Source: Catenuloplanes niger
GTDB lineage: Bacteria; Actinomycetota; Actinomycetes; Mycobacteriales; Micromonosporaceae
Assembly: GCF_031458255.1 (NCBI RefSeq)
Contig: NZ_JAVDYC010000001.1
Span: forward strand, 4,659,001 to 4,723,000
Direction of reading: 5' to 3'
Length of the DNA stretch: 64,000 nucleotides
Under the pieces are notes generated by a model. The model was not told the origin of the DNA and did not search any database. It was given only the letters and a program-made list of their open reading frames with translations. The translations under genes and the position numbers were made by a program. Of the stretch, positions 1 through 9,763 are shown piece after piece. Numbering within the stretch: position 1 is the stretch's first letter; the number at the start of each line of letters is the position of its first letter.

Positions 1-561
1 CACCGGAGAAACCTTAACCACCGTGGTGGACGCGGCCTTGTCGTGGAGGCACTGCTGCCACGGCTTGTCCCAGAGTTGCCACAGTCCGTCGAGGTAGTTG
101 GCGAACGGCACCAGGCCCAGGCCGATCGTCGCGCCCCAGCGCTTGGCCGCGTCGGCGCGGCTGATGGCCTGGCCGGGCTGGGTGCCCAGGCGGATGATGT
201 GCAGCTTCATGAACCGCTTGCCCGGTGTCTGGCCGCTCCGCAGCACGAACTCGACGTGGTACAGGTAGCTGATCACCAGGCCGAGGACGAACGTGGCGCC
301 GACCGAGATGAAGATCGACGCGATGAAGCCGGGGGCCGCGTCCGGGTTCGCGGTGCCGTCCGGCCCGGACAGCGCGATCGCCTGCGCGGTGACGTAGATG
401 ATCAGCGGAATCGTATAGATCGCGGCGACCGCGCCGAGGATCGCGCCGTCGATCACATACGCGGCGAGCCGCTCGCCGAACGGGGCCAGCACGGGTGGCG
501 GTGCGGAATATCCGGGATGACCGGTATATGCGGGAGGGGGACCCGAGTACTGCGGATTCAC
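1..561 (-). CDS. RDD family membrane protein (3' end outside window)
   Basis: The reading frame is open from the start to base 1, giving about 187 residues before it leaves the window, so the C-terminus is missing. The N-terminus is rich in Pro, Tyr and Gly (VNPQYSGPPPAYTGHPGY). A segment beginning FGERLAAYVIDGAILG follows, the typical opening of the RDD fold, then two hydrophobic helices and the segment SGQTPGKRFMKLHIIR, which is the conserved G-x-T-x-GKR part of RDD proteins. RDD proteins are multi-spanning membrane proteins, mostly of unknown transport function. GTG at 561 is chosen because GGGAG lies 9 nt upstream; GTG at 567 or 582 is possible. It follows the DUF3037 gene by 40 nt and is probably the last gene of the HipA-like/DUF3037 operon. 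Confidence 0.8.
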   Translation of the reverse strand, partial: MNPQYSGPPPAYTGHPGYSAPPPVLAPFGERLAAYVIDGAILGAVAAIYTIPLIIYVTAQAIALSGPDGTANPDAAPGFIASIFISVGATFVLGLVISYLYHVEFVLRSGQTPGKRFMKLHIIRLGTQPGQAISRADAAKRWGATIGLGLVPFANYLDGLWQLWDKPWQQCLHDKAASTTVVKVSPV

Positions 562-601
562 CGGCACAGTCTCCCAGGTCACGCTGAGGAATGCCTGCGA
601 G

Positions 602-985
602 CTACCGGACGAGCACGTCCATCAGCCGCTCCAGTTCCGCCGCCGGGTCCGCGGTCAGCCCGGTGTGCACCGGCCCGGTCTGGATGATCGTGCTGCGCGG
701 CGCGGTCAGCCAGCGGAAACGTTCGCCGGGCCGCATGCGTGAGGCCGGGCCGCAGACCGCGTCGCCGGCCGTGGTGACCTCGAACGACCGCAGCGCGCCG
801 AGCACCGCGTCCGCGTCGACGGTACGGTCCAGCGCGTGCAGCCGGCCGAGGTCGAGCTGGGTGCGCGCGGCCAGGAACCCGGTGCGCTGGCAGTAGAGGA
901 TCACGCCCACGTTGATCTGCTCGCCGCGCTCGACCCGGGGCAGCACGCGGACCACCGCGTACTCGAAGAGCTGCCGGTCGCTCAC
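602..985 (-). CDS. DUF3037 family protein
   Basis: A small soluble protein of 127 residues when started at the GTG at 985. The segments FEYAVVRVLPRVERGEQINVGVIL and FLAARTQLD, with a central ALDRTVD and the ending ERLMDVLVR, are what DUF3037 proteins look like; no biochemical function is established for the family. The GTG start overlaps the TGA of the upstream HipA-like kinase (GTGA, 985-982), so translation is probably coupled. HipA-like kinase plus DUF3037 is a recurrent actinobacterial pair as far as I know, which suggests the two act together. A longer N-terminal reading (from 1009) would lie within the kinase gene and is less likely. Confidence 0.8.
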   Translation of the reverse strand: MSDRQLFEYAVVRVLPRVERGEQINVGVILYCQRTGFLAARTQLDLGRLHALDRTVDADAVLGALRSFEVTTAGDAVCGPASRMRPGERFRWLTAPRSTIIQTGPVHTGLTADPAAELERLMDVLVR

Positions 986-1758
986 TGCGCCACCCCCGCC
1001 GGCAGCCACGCGTCCCGGCCGGCCGCGCGGGCGAGCAGGTGATCGCGATACGCCGCGCGCACCCCGTCCGGGCCGGCGAGCCGCGGGTCCTCGCTGTCCG
1101 GCGCGGCCAGCCAGCCGTCCGGCACCAGTGCCAGCACCTCGGTCAGCAGCTCGCCGGTGATCTGCGGCCCGAGCGAGGCGTCGGCCTCGGCGAGCTGGGT
1201 GGCGAACGGTGCGAGCACGTGGTCGTCCCCCTTGAACGGGCGGTGCACCACCGCCTGCGCCCGCGGCCAGTTGTGGTGGAAGTAGAGCGCGGCGCCGTGG
1301 TCGATCAGCCAGAGTCCGCCGTGCGCCCAGGTCAGCATGTTCGGGTTGCGCCAGCTGCGGTCCACGTTCTCCACGAACGCGTCGAACCAGACGATCCGCG
1401 AGGCCAACAGCGGGTCGACCGGGTGGGCGAGCGGGTCGAAGCCGAGCGCGCCGGGCAGGAAGTCCATCCCGAGGTTGTCGCCGCCGGAGTGCTTCAGCAG
1501 CTCCTGGACCTCCTGGTCCGGTTCGGCGCGGGCGATCACCGGGTCCAGCTCCAGCACCACCAGCTCGGGCACGGGCAGGCCGAGGCGGCGGGCCAGCTCA
1601 CCCGCGATCACCTCGGCGACCAGGGCCTTCGGGCCCTGGCCGGCGCCACGGAACTTGACCACGTAGGTGCCGAGGTCGTCGGCCTCGATCACGCCGGGCA
1701 GTGACCCACCCTCACGGAGCGGTGTGACATACCGCGTCCCGACAACTCGGCGAAGCAT
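982..1758 (-). CDS. HipA-like kinase-fold protein
   Basis: This 258-residue protein has a kinase-like fold of the short HipA type. A nucleotide-binding lysine is likely at K35 in TYVVKFRG. The catalytic loop ENVDRSWRNPNML carries N131, D133 and N138/N140, and LIDHG (D153) takes the place of the DFG metal-binding motif. It lacks the N-terminal subdomain of toxin HipA and has no HipB-like antitoxin next to it, so calling it a toxin is not justified. It heads an operon with the DUF3037 and RDD genes. The ATG at 1758 sits 7 nt after a TAAGCT box with no Shine-Dalgarno, so a leaderless mRNA is likely. A longer antisense frame continues upstream across the neighbouring propeller gene and is not coding. 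Confidence 0.8.
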   Translation of the reverse strand: MLRRVVGTRYVTPLREGGSLPGVIEADDLGTYVVKFRGAGQGPKALVAEVIAGELARRLGLPVPELVVLELDPVIARAEPDQEVQELLKHSGGDNLGMDFLPGALGFDPLAHPVDPLLASRIVWFDAFVENVDRSWRNPNMLTWAHGGLWLIDHGAALYFHHNWPRAQAVVHRPFKGDDHVLAPFATQLAEADASLGPQITGELLTEVLALVPDGWLAAPDSEDPRLAGPDGVRAAYRDHLLARAAGRDAWLPAGVAQ

Positions 1759-1765
1759 GGTCAAG

Positions 1766-1771
1766 AGCTTA
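1766..1771 (-). promoter_or_regulatory. -10 box of leaderless promoter, HipA-like gene
   Basis: TAAGCT on the minus strand, then 7 nt, then the ATG at 1758. No Shine-Dalgarno is present, so transcription probably starts at or next to the ATG. Confidence 0.55.
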
Positions 1772-1857
1772 CGGCGTACCCCGGTGGAGGGATTTGGGCT
1801 TTTTTGGGATGGACAGGCGGCATTTGTGCGAGTGCCGACCCAGATCATGACCGTGGT

Positions 1858-1863
1858 TAGCGT
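1858..1863 (+). promoter_or_regulatory. -10 box of leaderless promoter, beta-propeller gene
   Basis: TAGCGT, then 6 nt, then the GTG at 1870. It forms a divergent pair with the HipA-like promoter in a 111-bp intergenic region. Confidence 0.55.
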
Positions 1864-1869
1864 GGTCGC

Positions 1870-3270
1870 GTGGCGAACGGCCGGCGTCCCTGCATCAGGT
1901 GCTGGCTGATCCTTGCCGTCATCGCGCTGGTCACGCTGGCGCTGACCAACGTCTGGAACCCCTGGCCCGGCATGTGGGCGTGGGTGAACCAGAGCGGCAC
2001 GCTCGCCGAGCCGGCGCCGCTCTGGCAGCAGCGGGTCGGCGCGCTGCCGCGCACGGTCACGATCGCCGGTGGTGCCGTGATCATCGACCGGGGTGACGCG
2101 GTCGAGGGGCGCGCGCTCGCCAGCGGCGGTGTGGCCTGGGAGAAGACCGGGATCAGCTGGAACGCGGTGGCCGGCGACGGGGACGGCGCGGTGGTGCTGA
2201 CCGGCGAGCTGCTCACCAAGGGCTACCAGGTGCTCAACCCGTACGACGGGTCCGTGCTGCGGACCAGCACGGACGCGGTGGGCGTCTGGACGTACCGGAA
2301 TCTGGTGATCGACGTCCGGTGTTTCGCGGCCAAGGACTGCGTGCTGTCCGCGTTCGACCCGCGCGGGACCGCACCGCGCTGGTCGACGGATCTGCCCGGC
2401 ATCCAGGTCGGCCTGAACGCGGACAACCCGAGATCCTTCGGTACGGAGTTGCTGACCGCGCCCCGGGTGAGCGCGGACGCGGCCGGCCCGCAGCCCGCAC
2501 CCGGCCTGCTCGGGCTGCCGATCGACGGCAAGGTGTTCGTGGTGGAGACCGGCACCGGCCGGGTCGCCCGGGTGGCCGACCCGGGCCGCGAGGAGCGGGT
2601 GACCACCGCGGGCGGCCGGGTGATCCGGGTGCTCGCCCAGTCCGCGGACGGCACCTGCTACTTCACGGTCACCGGTCACGAGGCCGGCACCGGCCGGGAG
2701 GTCTGGCGGCAGACCGCGCTGAACCTGCGCACCACGGAGAGCGCGGGCTGCGCGCAGCGCACGGACCCGCGCGGCGGCCGCAACGTGGTGCTCGGCGTGG
2801 CGCCGGACCGCCGCGAGGTGATCGTGGACATGTACGACGGCCGGCTGCTGTGGACCGGCGATCCGGGCGACCGGGTGCTGTCGGTGGACGACCAGTTCGT
2901 GACCGTGCACTCCGAGGACGGCCGGCTGCTGCGCGGGTACGTGCTGGGCGAGGACCGGGTGGCCTGGTCGCGCGACGCGGACGCGGACACCCGGGCCGCG
3001 ATCGCCCGGTACGCGGTGGTCGTGGTCGAGCAGGACCCGGACCGGGTGATCGCGCTCGCGCCGTCGACCGGCGCCGTGCTGGCCGAGGTCCGGTCCGGCG
3101 CGGACGTGCTCGCGGCCGGCCCGGCCGGACTGATCATCGGGGACGGCCGGGACATCGGTTACGTGCCCTACGGGTCGCAACTTGCCGATGGTGGGACTTC
3201 CGACCAAACGGGCGCCGATGCGGCGTGCACGGACCCGGCACAGCCCAATTGCGGCCTCTCCGGCAAGTAG
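1870..3270 (+). CDS. membrane-anchored PQQ-like beta-propeller protein
   Basis: A protein of 466 residues with a single N-terminal membrane segment (about residues 9-28) and an extracytoplasmic body. The body has repeated beta-strand blades of the PQQ/outer-membrane-assembly type, for example GYQVLNPYDGSVLRT, DMYDGRLLWTGDPGDRV and ALAPSTGAVLAEVRSG. Paired cysteines (CFAAKDC, GTCYF, AGCAQ) suggest disulphides outside the membrane. No catalytic motif is visible. A binding or scaffold role is the most that can be said. The C-terminal half of the Hsp70-like protein at 14.2-17.0 kb has a similar blade-like composition. GTG 1870 is chosen because it lies 6 nt after a TAGCGT box. Confidence 0.7.
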   Translation: MANGRRPCIRCWLILAVIALVTLALTNVWNPWPGMWAWVNQSGTLAEPAPLWQQRVGALPRTVTIAGGAVIIDRGDAVEGRALASGGVAWEKTGISWNAVAGDGDGAVVLTGELLTKGYQVLNPYDGSVLRTSTDAVGVWTYRNLVIDVRCFAAKDCVLSAFDPRGTAPRWSTDLPGIQVGLNADNPRSFGTELLTAPRVSADAAGPQPAPGLLGLPIDGKVFVVETGTGRVARVADPGREERVTTAGGRVIRVLAQSADGTCYFTVTGHEAGTGREVWRQTALNLRTTESAGCAQRTDPRGGRNVVLGVAPDRREVIVDMYDGRLLWTGDPGDRVLSVDDQFVTVHSEDGRLLRGYVLGEDRVAWSRDADADTRAAIARYAVVVVEQDPDRVIALAPSTGAVLAEVRSGADVLAAGPAGLIIGDGRDIGYVPYGSQLADGGTSDQTGADAACTDPAQPNCGLSGK

Positions 3271-3307
3271 CCACGGACCGGTCACCGAACCCGCGCCCGG
3301 ACTGGCC

Positions 3308-3313
3308 TAGGCT
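3308..3313 (+). promoter_or_regulatory. -10 box of leaderless promoter, class I fumarase
   Basis: TAGGCT, then 8 nt, then the ATG at 3322. No Shine-Dalgarno is visible between box and start. Confidence 0.55.
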
Positions 3314-3321
3314 TGCGGCTC

Positions 3322-4989
3322 ATGAGCAGTGCCGCCGCCTTCTCCCATGCCCCCCTGCTACCGCTCGGGGAAGACCTGACTGAATACCGCCTGGTGAGCG
3401 ACGAGGGCATCGACGTCGTCAACGGGCCCGGCGGGCGCCGCTTCCTGACCATAGAGTCGTCCGTGCTGACCCAGCTGACCACGGAGGCGATGCACGACAT
3501 CGCCCACTACCTGCGCCCGGCGCACCTCACCCAGCTGCGGTCCATCATCGACGACCCGGCCGCCTCGCCGAACGACCGTTTCGTCGCCACCGACCTGCTG
3601 CGCAACGCGAACATCGCGGCCGGTGGCGTGCTGCCGATGTGCCAGGACACCGGCACCGCGATCGTGGTCGGCAAGCGCGGCCGGCACGTCCTGACAGACG
3701 GGCTGGACGAGGAGGCGATCGCGCGCGGCGTCTACGACGCGTACACCCGGCTCAACCTGCGCTACTCCCAGCTCGCGCCGCTGACCATGTGGGACGAGAA
3801 GAACACCGGCACCAACCTGCCGGCGCAGATCGAGCTGTTCGCGGAGGACCCGGGCGGGCAGCCGGACGCGTACAAGTTCCTGTTCATGGCGAAGGGCGGC
3901 GGCTCGGCCAACAAGTCCTTCCTCTACCAGGAGACGAAGGCGCTGCTCAACCCGACGCGGATGATGCAGTTCCTGGAGGAGAAGCTGCGCTCGATCGGCA
4001 CGTCGGCCTGCCCGCCGTACCACCTGGCGATCGTGATCGGCGGCACCTCCGCGGAGTACGCGCTGAAGACCGCGAAGCTCGCCAGCGCGAAGTACCTGGA
4101 CGCACTGCCCACCTCCGGCTCGATGCTGGCGCACGGCTTCCGCGACGTGCAGCTGGAGGCCGAGGTACTGGAGCTGACCCGGCAGTTCGGCATCGGCGCG
4201 CAGTTCGGTGGCCGGTACTTCTGCCACGACGTGCGGGTGGTCCGGCTGCCCCGGCACGGCGCGTCCTGCCCGGTCGCGATCGCGGTGTCCTGCTCCGCGG
4301 ACCGGCAGGCGGTTGCCAAGATCACTCCGTCCGGCGTGTGGCTGGAGCGGCTGGAGACCGACCCGGCCCGCTTCCTGCCGGACGTCACGGACGAGACGCT
4401 GGAGACGGACCAGGTCGTCAAGGTCGACCTGAACCGCCCGATGGACGAGATCCGCGCGGAGCTGTCCCGCTACCCGGTGAAGACCCGGCTCTCGCTGAGC
4501 GGTCCGCTGGTGGTGGCGCGCGACATCGCGCACGCGAAGATCGCCGAGCTGCTGGACGCCGGCGGTGCCATGCCGCAGTACCTGCGCGACCACGCGGTCT
4601 ACTACGCCGGACCGGCGAAGACCCCCGAGGGGTACGCGTCCGGCTCGTTCGGCCCGACCACGGCCGGCCGGATGGACGCCTACGTGGAGAAGTTCCAGGC
4701 CGCGGGCGGCAGCATGGTGATGCTGGCGAAGGGCAACCGGTCGCGCGGCGTGACCGAGTCGTGCCACCGGTACGGCGGCTTCTACCTCGGTTCGATCGGT
4801 GGCCCGGCCGCGCGCCTGGCCCAGGACTGCATCCGCCACGTCGAGGTGCTCGAGTATCCCGAGCTGGGCATGGAGGCGGTCTGGAAGATCGAGGTGGAGG
4901 ACTTCCCGGCGTTCATCGTGGTGGACGACAAGGGCAACGACTTCTTCGCCGAGGTCACCAAGCCGGTCCTGACCGTCGGTCGTCGGTAA
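3322..4989 (+). CDS. class I fumarate hydratase (iron-sulphur type)
   Basis: A full-length class I fumarase of 555 residues, which interconverts fumarate and L-malate in the TCA cycle using a [4Fe-4S] cluster. The N-terminal alpha domain carries [10 protein letters not shown]. Cys107, Cys230 (SACPPYH) and Cys316 (ASCPVAIA) are the likely cluster ligands, judged by position against E. coli FumA. The C-terminal beta domain contains [20 protein letters not shown] and [10 protein letters not shown], typical of the family. The ATG at 3322 is preceded by a leaderless-type TAGGCT box. The oxygen-stable class II enzyme FumC is encoded only 3.2 kb downstream, so the strain carries both types. The 278 bp between this gene and the SARP gene hold no recognisable element. 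Confidence 0.93.
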   Translation: MSSAAAFSHAPLLPLGEDLTEYRLVSDEGIDVVNGPGGRRFLTIESSVLTQLTTEAMHDIAHYLRPAHLTQLRSIIDDPAASPNDRFVATDLLRNANIAAGGVLPMCQDTGTAIVVGKRGRHVLTDGLDEEAIARGVYDAYTRLNLRYSQLAPLTMWDEKNTGTNLPAQIELFAEDPGGQPDAYKFLFMAKGGGSANKSFLYQETKALLNPTRMMQFLEEKLRSIGTSACPPYHLAIVIGGTSAEYALKTAKLASAKYLDALPTSGSMLAHGFRDVQLEAEVLELTRQFGIGAQFGGRYFCHDVRVVRLPRHGASCPVAIAVSCSADRQAVAKITPSGVWLERLETDPARFLPDVTDETLETDQVVKVDLNRPMDEIRAELSRYPVKTRLSLSGPLVVARDIAHAKIAELLDAGGAMPQYLRDHAVYYAGPAKTPEGYASGSFGPTTAGRMDAYVEKFQAAGGSMVMLAKGNRSRGVTESCHRYGGFYLGSIGGPAARLAQDCIRHVEVLEYPELGMEAVWKIEVEDFPAFIVVDDKGNDFFAEVTKPVLTVGRR

Positions 4990-5267
4990 CTCGCCGTGAC
5001 GTATTGGTCGCATGCCCGCCCGGTCGTGGTGACGCGCGGACGGGCAGGCGACCACCCCCGATGTGATCTTGCAAGACGTGTTCGCACATCCGCAGCCATA
5101 GCCTGCCGCACGGCGCTTCCGAAACGCTGCTGTTTTGCTCTCACGGTGAATGATCGGGTGGGCGGCGTATCGGCGGACCGAGGCCGGTTCGTCGCGCTCG
5201 GCGCCGAGGACGCCGCCGCGCGGGAAGAGCTACATTTCTGCTCGGCGAGGCACGTCCGGGAGTGGCG

Positions 5268-8237
5268 ATGTGGTTTGGCATCCTAGGTCCGCTGCGGGCC
5301 GCGAACGGCGGCGTCGACGCGCCGGTCGCCGCCGGGCGGGACCGGGTGGTGCTGGCCATGCTGCTGCTCAACTCGCTGCACGTGGTCTCGATCGACCAGC
5401 TGGTCGACGCGCTCTGGGACTCCGCACCACCGGCCACCGCGCGCGGCCAGCTGCAGAGCAGCGTCTCCCGGATCCGCCGCGCGTTCGCCGAGGCCGGCCT
5501 GCCCGCCGAGCTGATCGTCACGGACCCGGCCGGTTACCGCCTGGTCGTCGACCCGGAGCAGGTCGACGTGAACGTCTTCGACCGCCGGCTCGCCCAGGCC
5601 CGGCTCGCGGTGGAGAAGGAGGAGTGGTCCGAGGCGCGGGAGCACTTCCGCGCCGCGCTCGCGCTCTGGAAGGGACCGGCGCTGGCCGGGATCACCAGCC
5701 CGGCCGTGCGCCGCGCCGCCGCCGCGCTGGACGAGCAGCGGCTGCTGGCCATCGAGGACACGTTCGACGTGGAGCTGCGGCTCGGCCTGGAACGGGACGC
5801 GATCGGCGGGCTGACCGGCCTGGTCGAGCGGCACCCGCTGCGGGAACGGCTGCGCGGGCAGCTGATGATCGCGCTCTACCGGGCCGGCCGGCAGGCGGAC
5901 GCGCTCGCGGTCTACCGGGACGCGCGCGACGCGCTCGCCAACGAGCTGGGCATCGAACCCGGACCGGCGCTGCGCGAGGTGCACCGGGCGATCCTGACCG
6001 GCGAGGTGGAGACCGCGGCGGCACCGCGGGAGGTGACGCTGCCGGTGCGGGCGCTGCCGCGTACCGTCGCGGACTTCACCGGCCGGGCCGAGGCGGTCGA
6101 CCGGCTGGTCCGCGCGGTCGAGGAGGCCGACTTCGACGGCCCGGTCATCCAGGTGATCGACGGCATGGCCGGCAGCGGCAAGACCACGCTGGCCGTGCAC
6201 GTGGCGAACCTGGTCGCGCCGCACTACCCGGACGCGCAGCTCTTCATCGACCTGCACGGGCACAGCCTGCGCCGACCGCTGGACGCGTCCGCCGCGCTGG
6301 TCACGCTGCTGCGCCAGCTCGGCCTGCCGGGTGACCGGATACCGGTCGACATGGACGACCGGGTCGCGCTCTGGCGCAGCGAGCTGGCCGCCCGCCGCGC
6401 GCTGGTGGTGCTGGACAACGTGGCCAGCACCGCGCAGATCGCACCGCTGCTGCCGGCGTCCGCGGGCAGCCTCGCGCTGATCACCAGCCGGCGCCGGCTG
6501 CTCGGCCTGGACGCGGTCCGGCCCGAGTCGCTGCCGGTGCTCGCCGAGTCCGAGGCGATCGACCTGCTGGCCCGGATCGCCGGTGACCGGGTCCGCGCGG
6601 AGCCGGAGGCGGCGGCCGAGGTGGTGCGCTGCTGCGGTCATCTCCCGCTGGCGATCCGGCTGGCCGCGGCCCGGCTCGCGCACCGTCCACGGTGGCGGGT
6701 CGCGGACCTGGCCCGGCGGCTGGCCGGCCGCTCCGCGCTGCCCGAGCTGGCCGCCGAGGAACGCACCGTGGCCAGCGCCTTCGATCTGTCCTACGCACAC
6801 CTGCCGGCGGTGGCGCAGCGCGTGTTCCGGCTGCTCGGCCTGCACCCGGGCGAGCGCTTCGACGCGTTCACCACGGCCGCGCTGGCCGGGCTGCCGCTGG
6901 ACGACGCGCAGGACGTGCTGGACGACCTGGTGGACTGGCACCTGGTCGAGGAACCACAGGCCGGGCGCTACCGGCTGCACGACCTGATGCGCGAGTTCGC
7001 CGCCGGGCTGGCCGCGCGCGACCCGCTGCCGGAGCGGCACGCCGCGGTCGGCCGGCTGCTCGACTTCTACCTGCACGCGGCGGACGCGTCCACGGTCGGC
7101 ATGGAGGCGCACAGCTCCGGCGACGTGCGTGGCTGGGGCCCGGCGCAGCGGCCCGACCTGGTCGAGGCGCTGCCCAGCAAGCTGCGCTGGCTGGAGGACG
7201 AGCGGGCCGGGCTGATCGCGCTGGCCGACCGCGCGATCGGCGCCGGGCACGCGCACTACGCCTGGTGGCTGGCGCGGGCGGCGTGGCGGTTCCTGTACGT
7301 CAACGCGTACCACGACGACCTGATCGCGCTGCACGAGCGCGGGCTGACCGCCGCGATGCTGGCCGGTGACGACGCGGCCGTGGCACAGGTGCTCAACTAC
7401 CTGGCCTCGTCCTACTACCGCACCGGCCGCTACCAGGCCGCGGTCACGCACCTGACCGAGTCGCTGCGGCTGCGCGAGCGGCTCGGCGACGACCGGGCCG
7501 TGGCCACCACCCGCGGCAACCTCTCCGCGGTGCAGCTGATGATGGGTGAGCTGCCGGAGGCGCTGGCGAACGCGCGCGCGGCCTACGCGGTCTGGGAACG
7601 GCGCGGCGACGACCGGGGCCGGATGCTGCACCTGCCGAAGATGGGCTTCGTCGCCGCGATGATGGGCCGGTACGAGGAGGCGCTGCACTACCACCGCCGC
7701 CATCTGCTGCTCGCCTGCGAGCGCCGGGACCAGCACAACGTCTCGGTCGCGCTCGGCCACATCGGCGCGGTCCGGGTGCGGATGGGCGCGGCCGACGCGG
7801 CGGCCCGCTGCCTGGCCGCCGCGCTGCGCCGGCAGCGCGGCATCCCGTACAACGAGGCCGAGGTGCTCAACGACCTCGGCACCGCGCGCCGCCTCCAGGG
7901 CCGGCTGGCCGAGGCGGAGCAGCACCACCAGGAGGCGCTGCGGATCATGCGGACCGTCGGCGACCGGCACGGCGAGGCGATGGTCGGCAACGATCTCGCG
8001 GCCACGCTCGCGGCGGCCGGCGGCCCGGCGGCCGCGGTCGAGGCGTACCGGCGCTCGCTGGCCGTCTCCGTGCAGATCGGGCACCGGTACGAGCAGGCCC
8101 GCGCGCTCGCCGGGCTCGGCACCTGCCTGCGCGATCCGGAGGAGGCCCGCGCGCACCGCGACCGCGCCGCGTTGATCTTCGCGGAGATGGGCGTGGCTCA
8201 GATCAACGGCGAACCGGCGCCGGTCGAGGGAGGATGA
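5268..8237 (+). CDS. SARP/AfsR-type transcriptional regulator (BTAD, NB-ARC, TPR)
   Basis: A large signal-integrating regulator of 989 residues. Residues 1-95 form an OmpR-like winged-helix DNA-binding domain ([10 protein letters not shown] to GYRLVV). Residues 100-245 are the bacterial transcriptional activation domain ([40 protein letters not shown]). Residues 270-560 are an NB-ARC ATPase with Walker [10 protein letters not shown] near residue 299 and Walker B ALVVLDN near 377. The rest is a series of tetratricopeptide repeats. AfsR-type proteins activate secondary-metabolite or developmental genes, but no biosynthetic cluster lies beside this one. The start at ATG 5268 has GGGAG 5 nt upstream; GTG 5262 is an alternative. 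fumC follows after only 4 nt, so the regulator and fumC are probably cotranscribed. Confidence 0.9.
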   Translation: MWFGILGPLRAANGGVDAPVAAGRDRVVLAMLLLNSLHVVSIDQLVDALWDSAPPATARGQLQSSVSRIRRAFAEAGLPAELIVTDPAGYRLVVDPEQVDVNVFDRRLAQARLAVEKEEWSEAREHFRAALALWKGPALAGITSPAVRRAAAALDEQRLLAIEDTFDVELRLGLERDAIGGLTGLVERHPLRERLRGQLMIALYRAGRQADALAVYRDARDALANELGIEPGPALREVHRAILTGEVETAAAPREVTLPVRALPRTVADFTGRAEAVDRLVRAVEEADFDGPVIQVIDGMAGSGKTTLAVHVANLVAPHYPDAQLFIDLHGHSLRRPLDASAALVTLLRQLGLPGDRIPVDMDDRVALWRSELAARRALVVLDNVASTAQIAPLLPASAGSLALITSRRRLLGLDAVRPESLPVLAESEAIDLLARIAGDRVRAEPEAAAEVVRCCGHLPLAIRLAAARLAHRPRWRVADLARRLAGRSALPELAAEERTVASAFDLSYAHLPAVAQRVFRLLGLHPGERFDAFTTAALAGLPLDDAQDVLDDLVDWHLVEEPQAGRYRLHDLMREFAAGLAARDPLPERHAAVGRLLDFYLHAADASTVGMEAHSSGDVRGWGPAQRPDLVEALPSKLRWLEDERAGLIALADRAIGAGHAHYAWWLARAAWRFLYVNAYHDDLIALHERGLTAAMLAGDDAAVAQVLNYLASSYYRTGRYQAAVTHLTESLRLRERLGDDRAVATTRGNLSAVQLMMGELPEALANARAAYAVWERRGDDRGRMLHLPKMGFVAAMMGRYEEALHYHRRHLLLACERRDQHNVSVALGHIGAVRVRMGAADAAARCLAAALRRQRGIPYNEAEVLNDLGTARRLQGRLAEAEQHHQEALRIMRTVGDRHGEAMVGNDLAATLAAAGGPAAAVEAYRRSLAVSVQIGHRYEQARALAGLGTCLRDPEEARAHRDRAALIFAEMGVAQINGEPAPVEGG

Positions 8238-8241
8238 ACCG

Positions 8242-9639
8242 GTGACTGCCAACGAGAGTGGATACCGAATCGAGCGCGACACCATGGGCGAGGTCCGGGT
8301 GCCGGTGGACGCGCTGTGGCGGGCCCAGACCCAGCGGGCCGTGGAGAACTTCCCGATCTCCGGGCGTGGCCTGGAGCCGGCCCACATCCGGGCGCTCGCG
8401 CAGATCAAGGGCGCGGCCGCCGCGGTGAACGCGGAGCTCGGCGTGATCGACGCGGACGTGGCGAAGGCGATCGAGACCGCGGCCGCGCACGTGGCGGACG
8501 GCGGCTACGACGACCAGTTCCCGATCGACGTGTTCCAGACCGGGTCGGGCACCTCGTCCAACATGAACACCAACGAGGTCATCGCCACGCTGGCCGCCCG
8601 CGAGCTCGGCCGGGACGTGCACCCGAACGACCACGTGAACGCGTCCCAGTCCAGCAACGACGTGTTCCCGTCGTCGATCCACCTGGCCGCCACGCACGCG
8701 GTCACGCACGACCTGATCCCCGCGCTCGGCTACCTGGCCGACGCGCTCGCGGCCAAGTCGACCGAGTGGCGGGAGGTGGTCAAGTCCGGGCGTACGCACC
8801 TGATGGACGCCACGCCGGTCACGCTCGGCCAGGAGTTCTCCGGCTACACCGCGCAGGTGCGGTACGGCATCGAGCGCCTGGAGTCCGCGCTGCCCCGGCT
8901 CGCGGAACTGCCGCTCGGCGGCACGGCGGTCGGCACCGGCGTGAACACCCCGCCCGGCTTCGCGCCCGCCGTGATCGAGAAGCTCCGCGCGGCCACCGGG
9001 CTGCCGCTGAGCGAGGCCCGCGACCACTTCGAGGCGCAGGGCGCGCGGGACGCGCTGGTCGAGACGTCCGGCCAGGTCCGCACGATCGCGGCCGGCCTCT
9101 ACAAGATCGCCAACGACATCCGCTGGATGGGCTCCGGTCCGCGCGCCGGCCTGCGCGAGCTGCGCCTGCCCGACCTGCAGCCCGGCTCGTCGATCATGCC
9201 GGGCAAGGTGAACCCGGTGGTGCCGGAGGCGGTCCGCCAGGTCGTCGCGCAGGTGATCGGCAACGACGCGGCCGTGGCGTTCGCCGGCACCCAGGGCGAC
9301 TTCGAGCTCAACGTGATGCTCCCGGTGATGGGCCGCAACCTGCTCGAGTCGGTCAAGCTGGTGGCGAACGTGGCCCGGCTGCTGGCCGACCGCTGCGTCG
9401 CCGGCCTGGAGGCGGACGTCGAGGTCACCCGCGGCTACGCGGAGGGCTCGCCGTCGATCGTCACGCCGCTCAACCGCTACCTCGGGTACGACGAGGCCGC
9501 GTCGATCGCGAAGGCCGCGCTGAAGGAGAACAAGACGATCCGCGAGGTGGTCGTCGAGCGTGGGCACGTGGCGTCCGGAAAGCTCACCGAGGAGCAGTTG
9601 GACACGGCTCTGGACGTTCTGCGCATGACGCGGCCTTGA
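8242..9639 (+). CDS. fumC: class II fumarate hydratase
   Basis: A 465-residue homotetrameric class II fumarase of usual length, oxygen-stable and iron-independent. The lyase signature [11 protein letters not shown] (about residues 315-325) carries the mobile-loop catalytic serine. [13 protein letters not shown] (around 133) and the segment [15 protein letters not shown] are family hallmarks of the substrate site. It starts with GTG behind GGGAGG, 4 nt after the SARP stop codon. This tight spacing ties its expression to the regulator gene. Redundancy with the class I fumarase upstream suggests condition-dependent use, for example under iron limitation or oxidative stress; that is inference. 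Confidence 0.95.
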   Translation: MTANESGYRIERDTMGEVRVPVDALWRAQTQRAVENFPISGRGLEPAHIRALAQIKGAAAAVNAELGVIDADVAKAIETAAAHVADGGYDDQFPIDVFQTGSGTSSNMNTNEVIATLAARELGRDVHPNDHVNASQSSNDVFPSSIHLAATHAVTHDLIPALGYLADALAAKSTEWREVVKSGRTHLMDATPVTLGQEFSGYTAQVRYGIERLESALPRLAELPLGGTAVGTGVNTPPGFAPAVIEKLRAATGLPLSEARDHFEAQGARDALVETSGQVRTIAAGLYKIANDIRWMGSGPRAGLRELRLPDLQPGSSIMPGKVNPVVPEAVRQVVAQVIGNDAAVAFAGTQGDFELNVMLPVMGRNLLESVKLVANVARLLADRCVAGLEADVEVTRGYAEGSPSIVTPLNRYLGYDEAASIAKAALKENKTIREVVVERGHVASGKLTEEQLDTALDVLRMTRP

Positions 9640-9721
9640 CGACGTATCGACTGCTACGCCTGTGTAAAGAATTTGTGCTTGCCTCTATTCGAATCCATCG
9701 AGATCGGGTGGGATGCTTCCA

Positions 9722-9738
9722 GGCCGTCTTGGACGGCC
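9722..9738. repeat. inverted repeat in leader of secreted subtilase gene
   Basis: GGCCGTC-TTG-GACGGCC is a perfect 7-bp inverted repeat with a 3-nt loop, 26 nt before the subtilase ATG. It is either an mRNA hairpin in the leader or a protein-binding site. There is no T tract, so it is a poor terminator for fumC. Confidence 0.5.
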
Positions 9739-9763
9739 GTCCACTCGACTCGAGAGGAAGCAG

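Noticed and set aside
982-1758. HipBA-type toxin-antitoxin module
   Set aside because: No HipB-like helix-turn-helix gene is adjacent and the protein lacks the N-terminal part of HipA toxins.
1797-1804. T-rich run as an intrinsic terminator
   Set aside because: No hairpin precedes the run on either strand, and it lies between divergent promoters.
982-3285. 767-residue minus-strand frame spanning the HipA-like gene and the propeller gene
   Set aside because: Only its C-terminal 258 residues match a family. The rest is antisense to the propeller gene and has the His/Arg/Val-rich composition of a GC-skewed shadow frame.
5283-8408. 1041-residue minus-strand frame opposite the SARP gene
   Set aside because: It is a shadow frame in GC-rich DNA. 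The plus-strand protein has recognisable domains over its full length.
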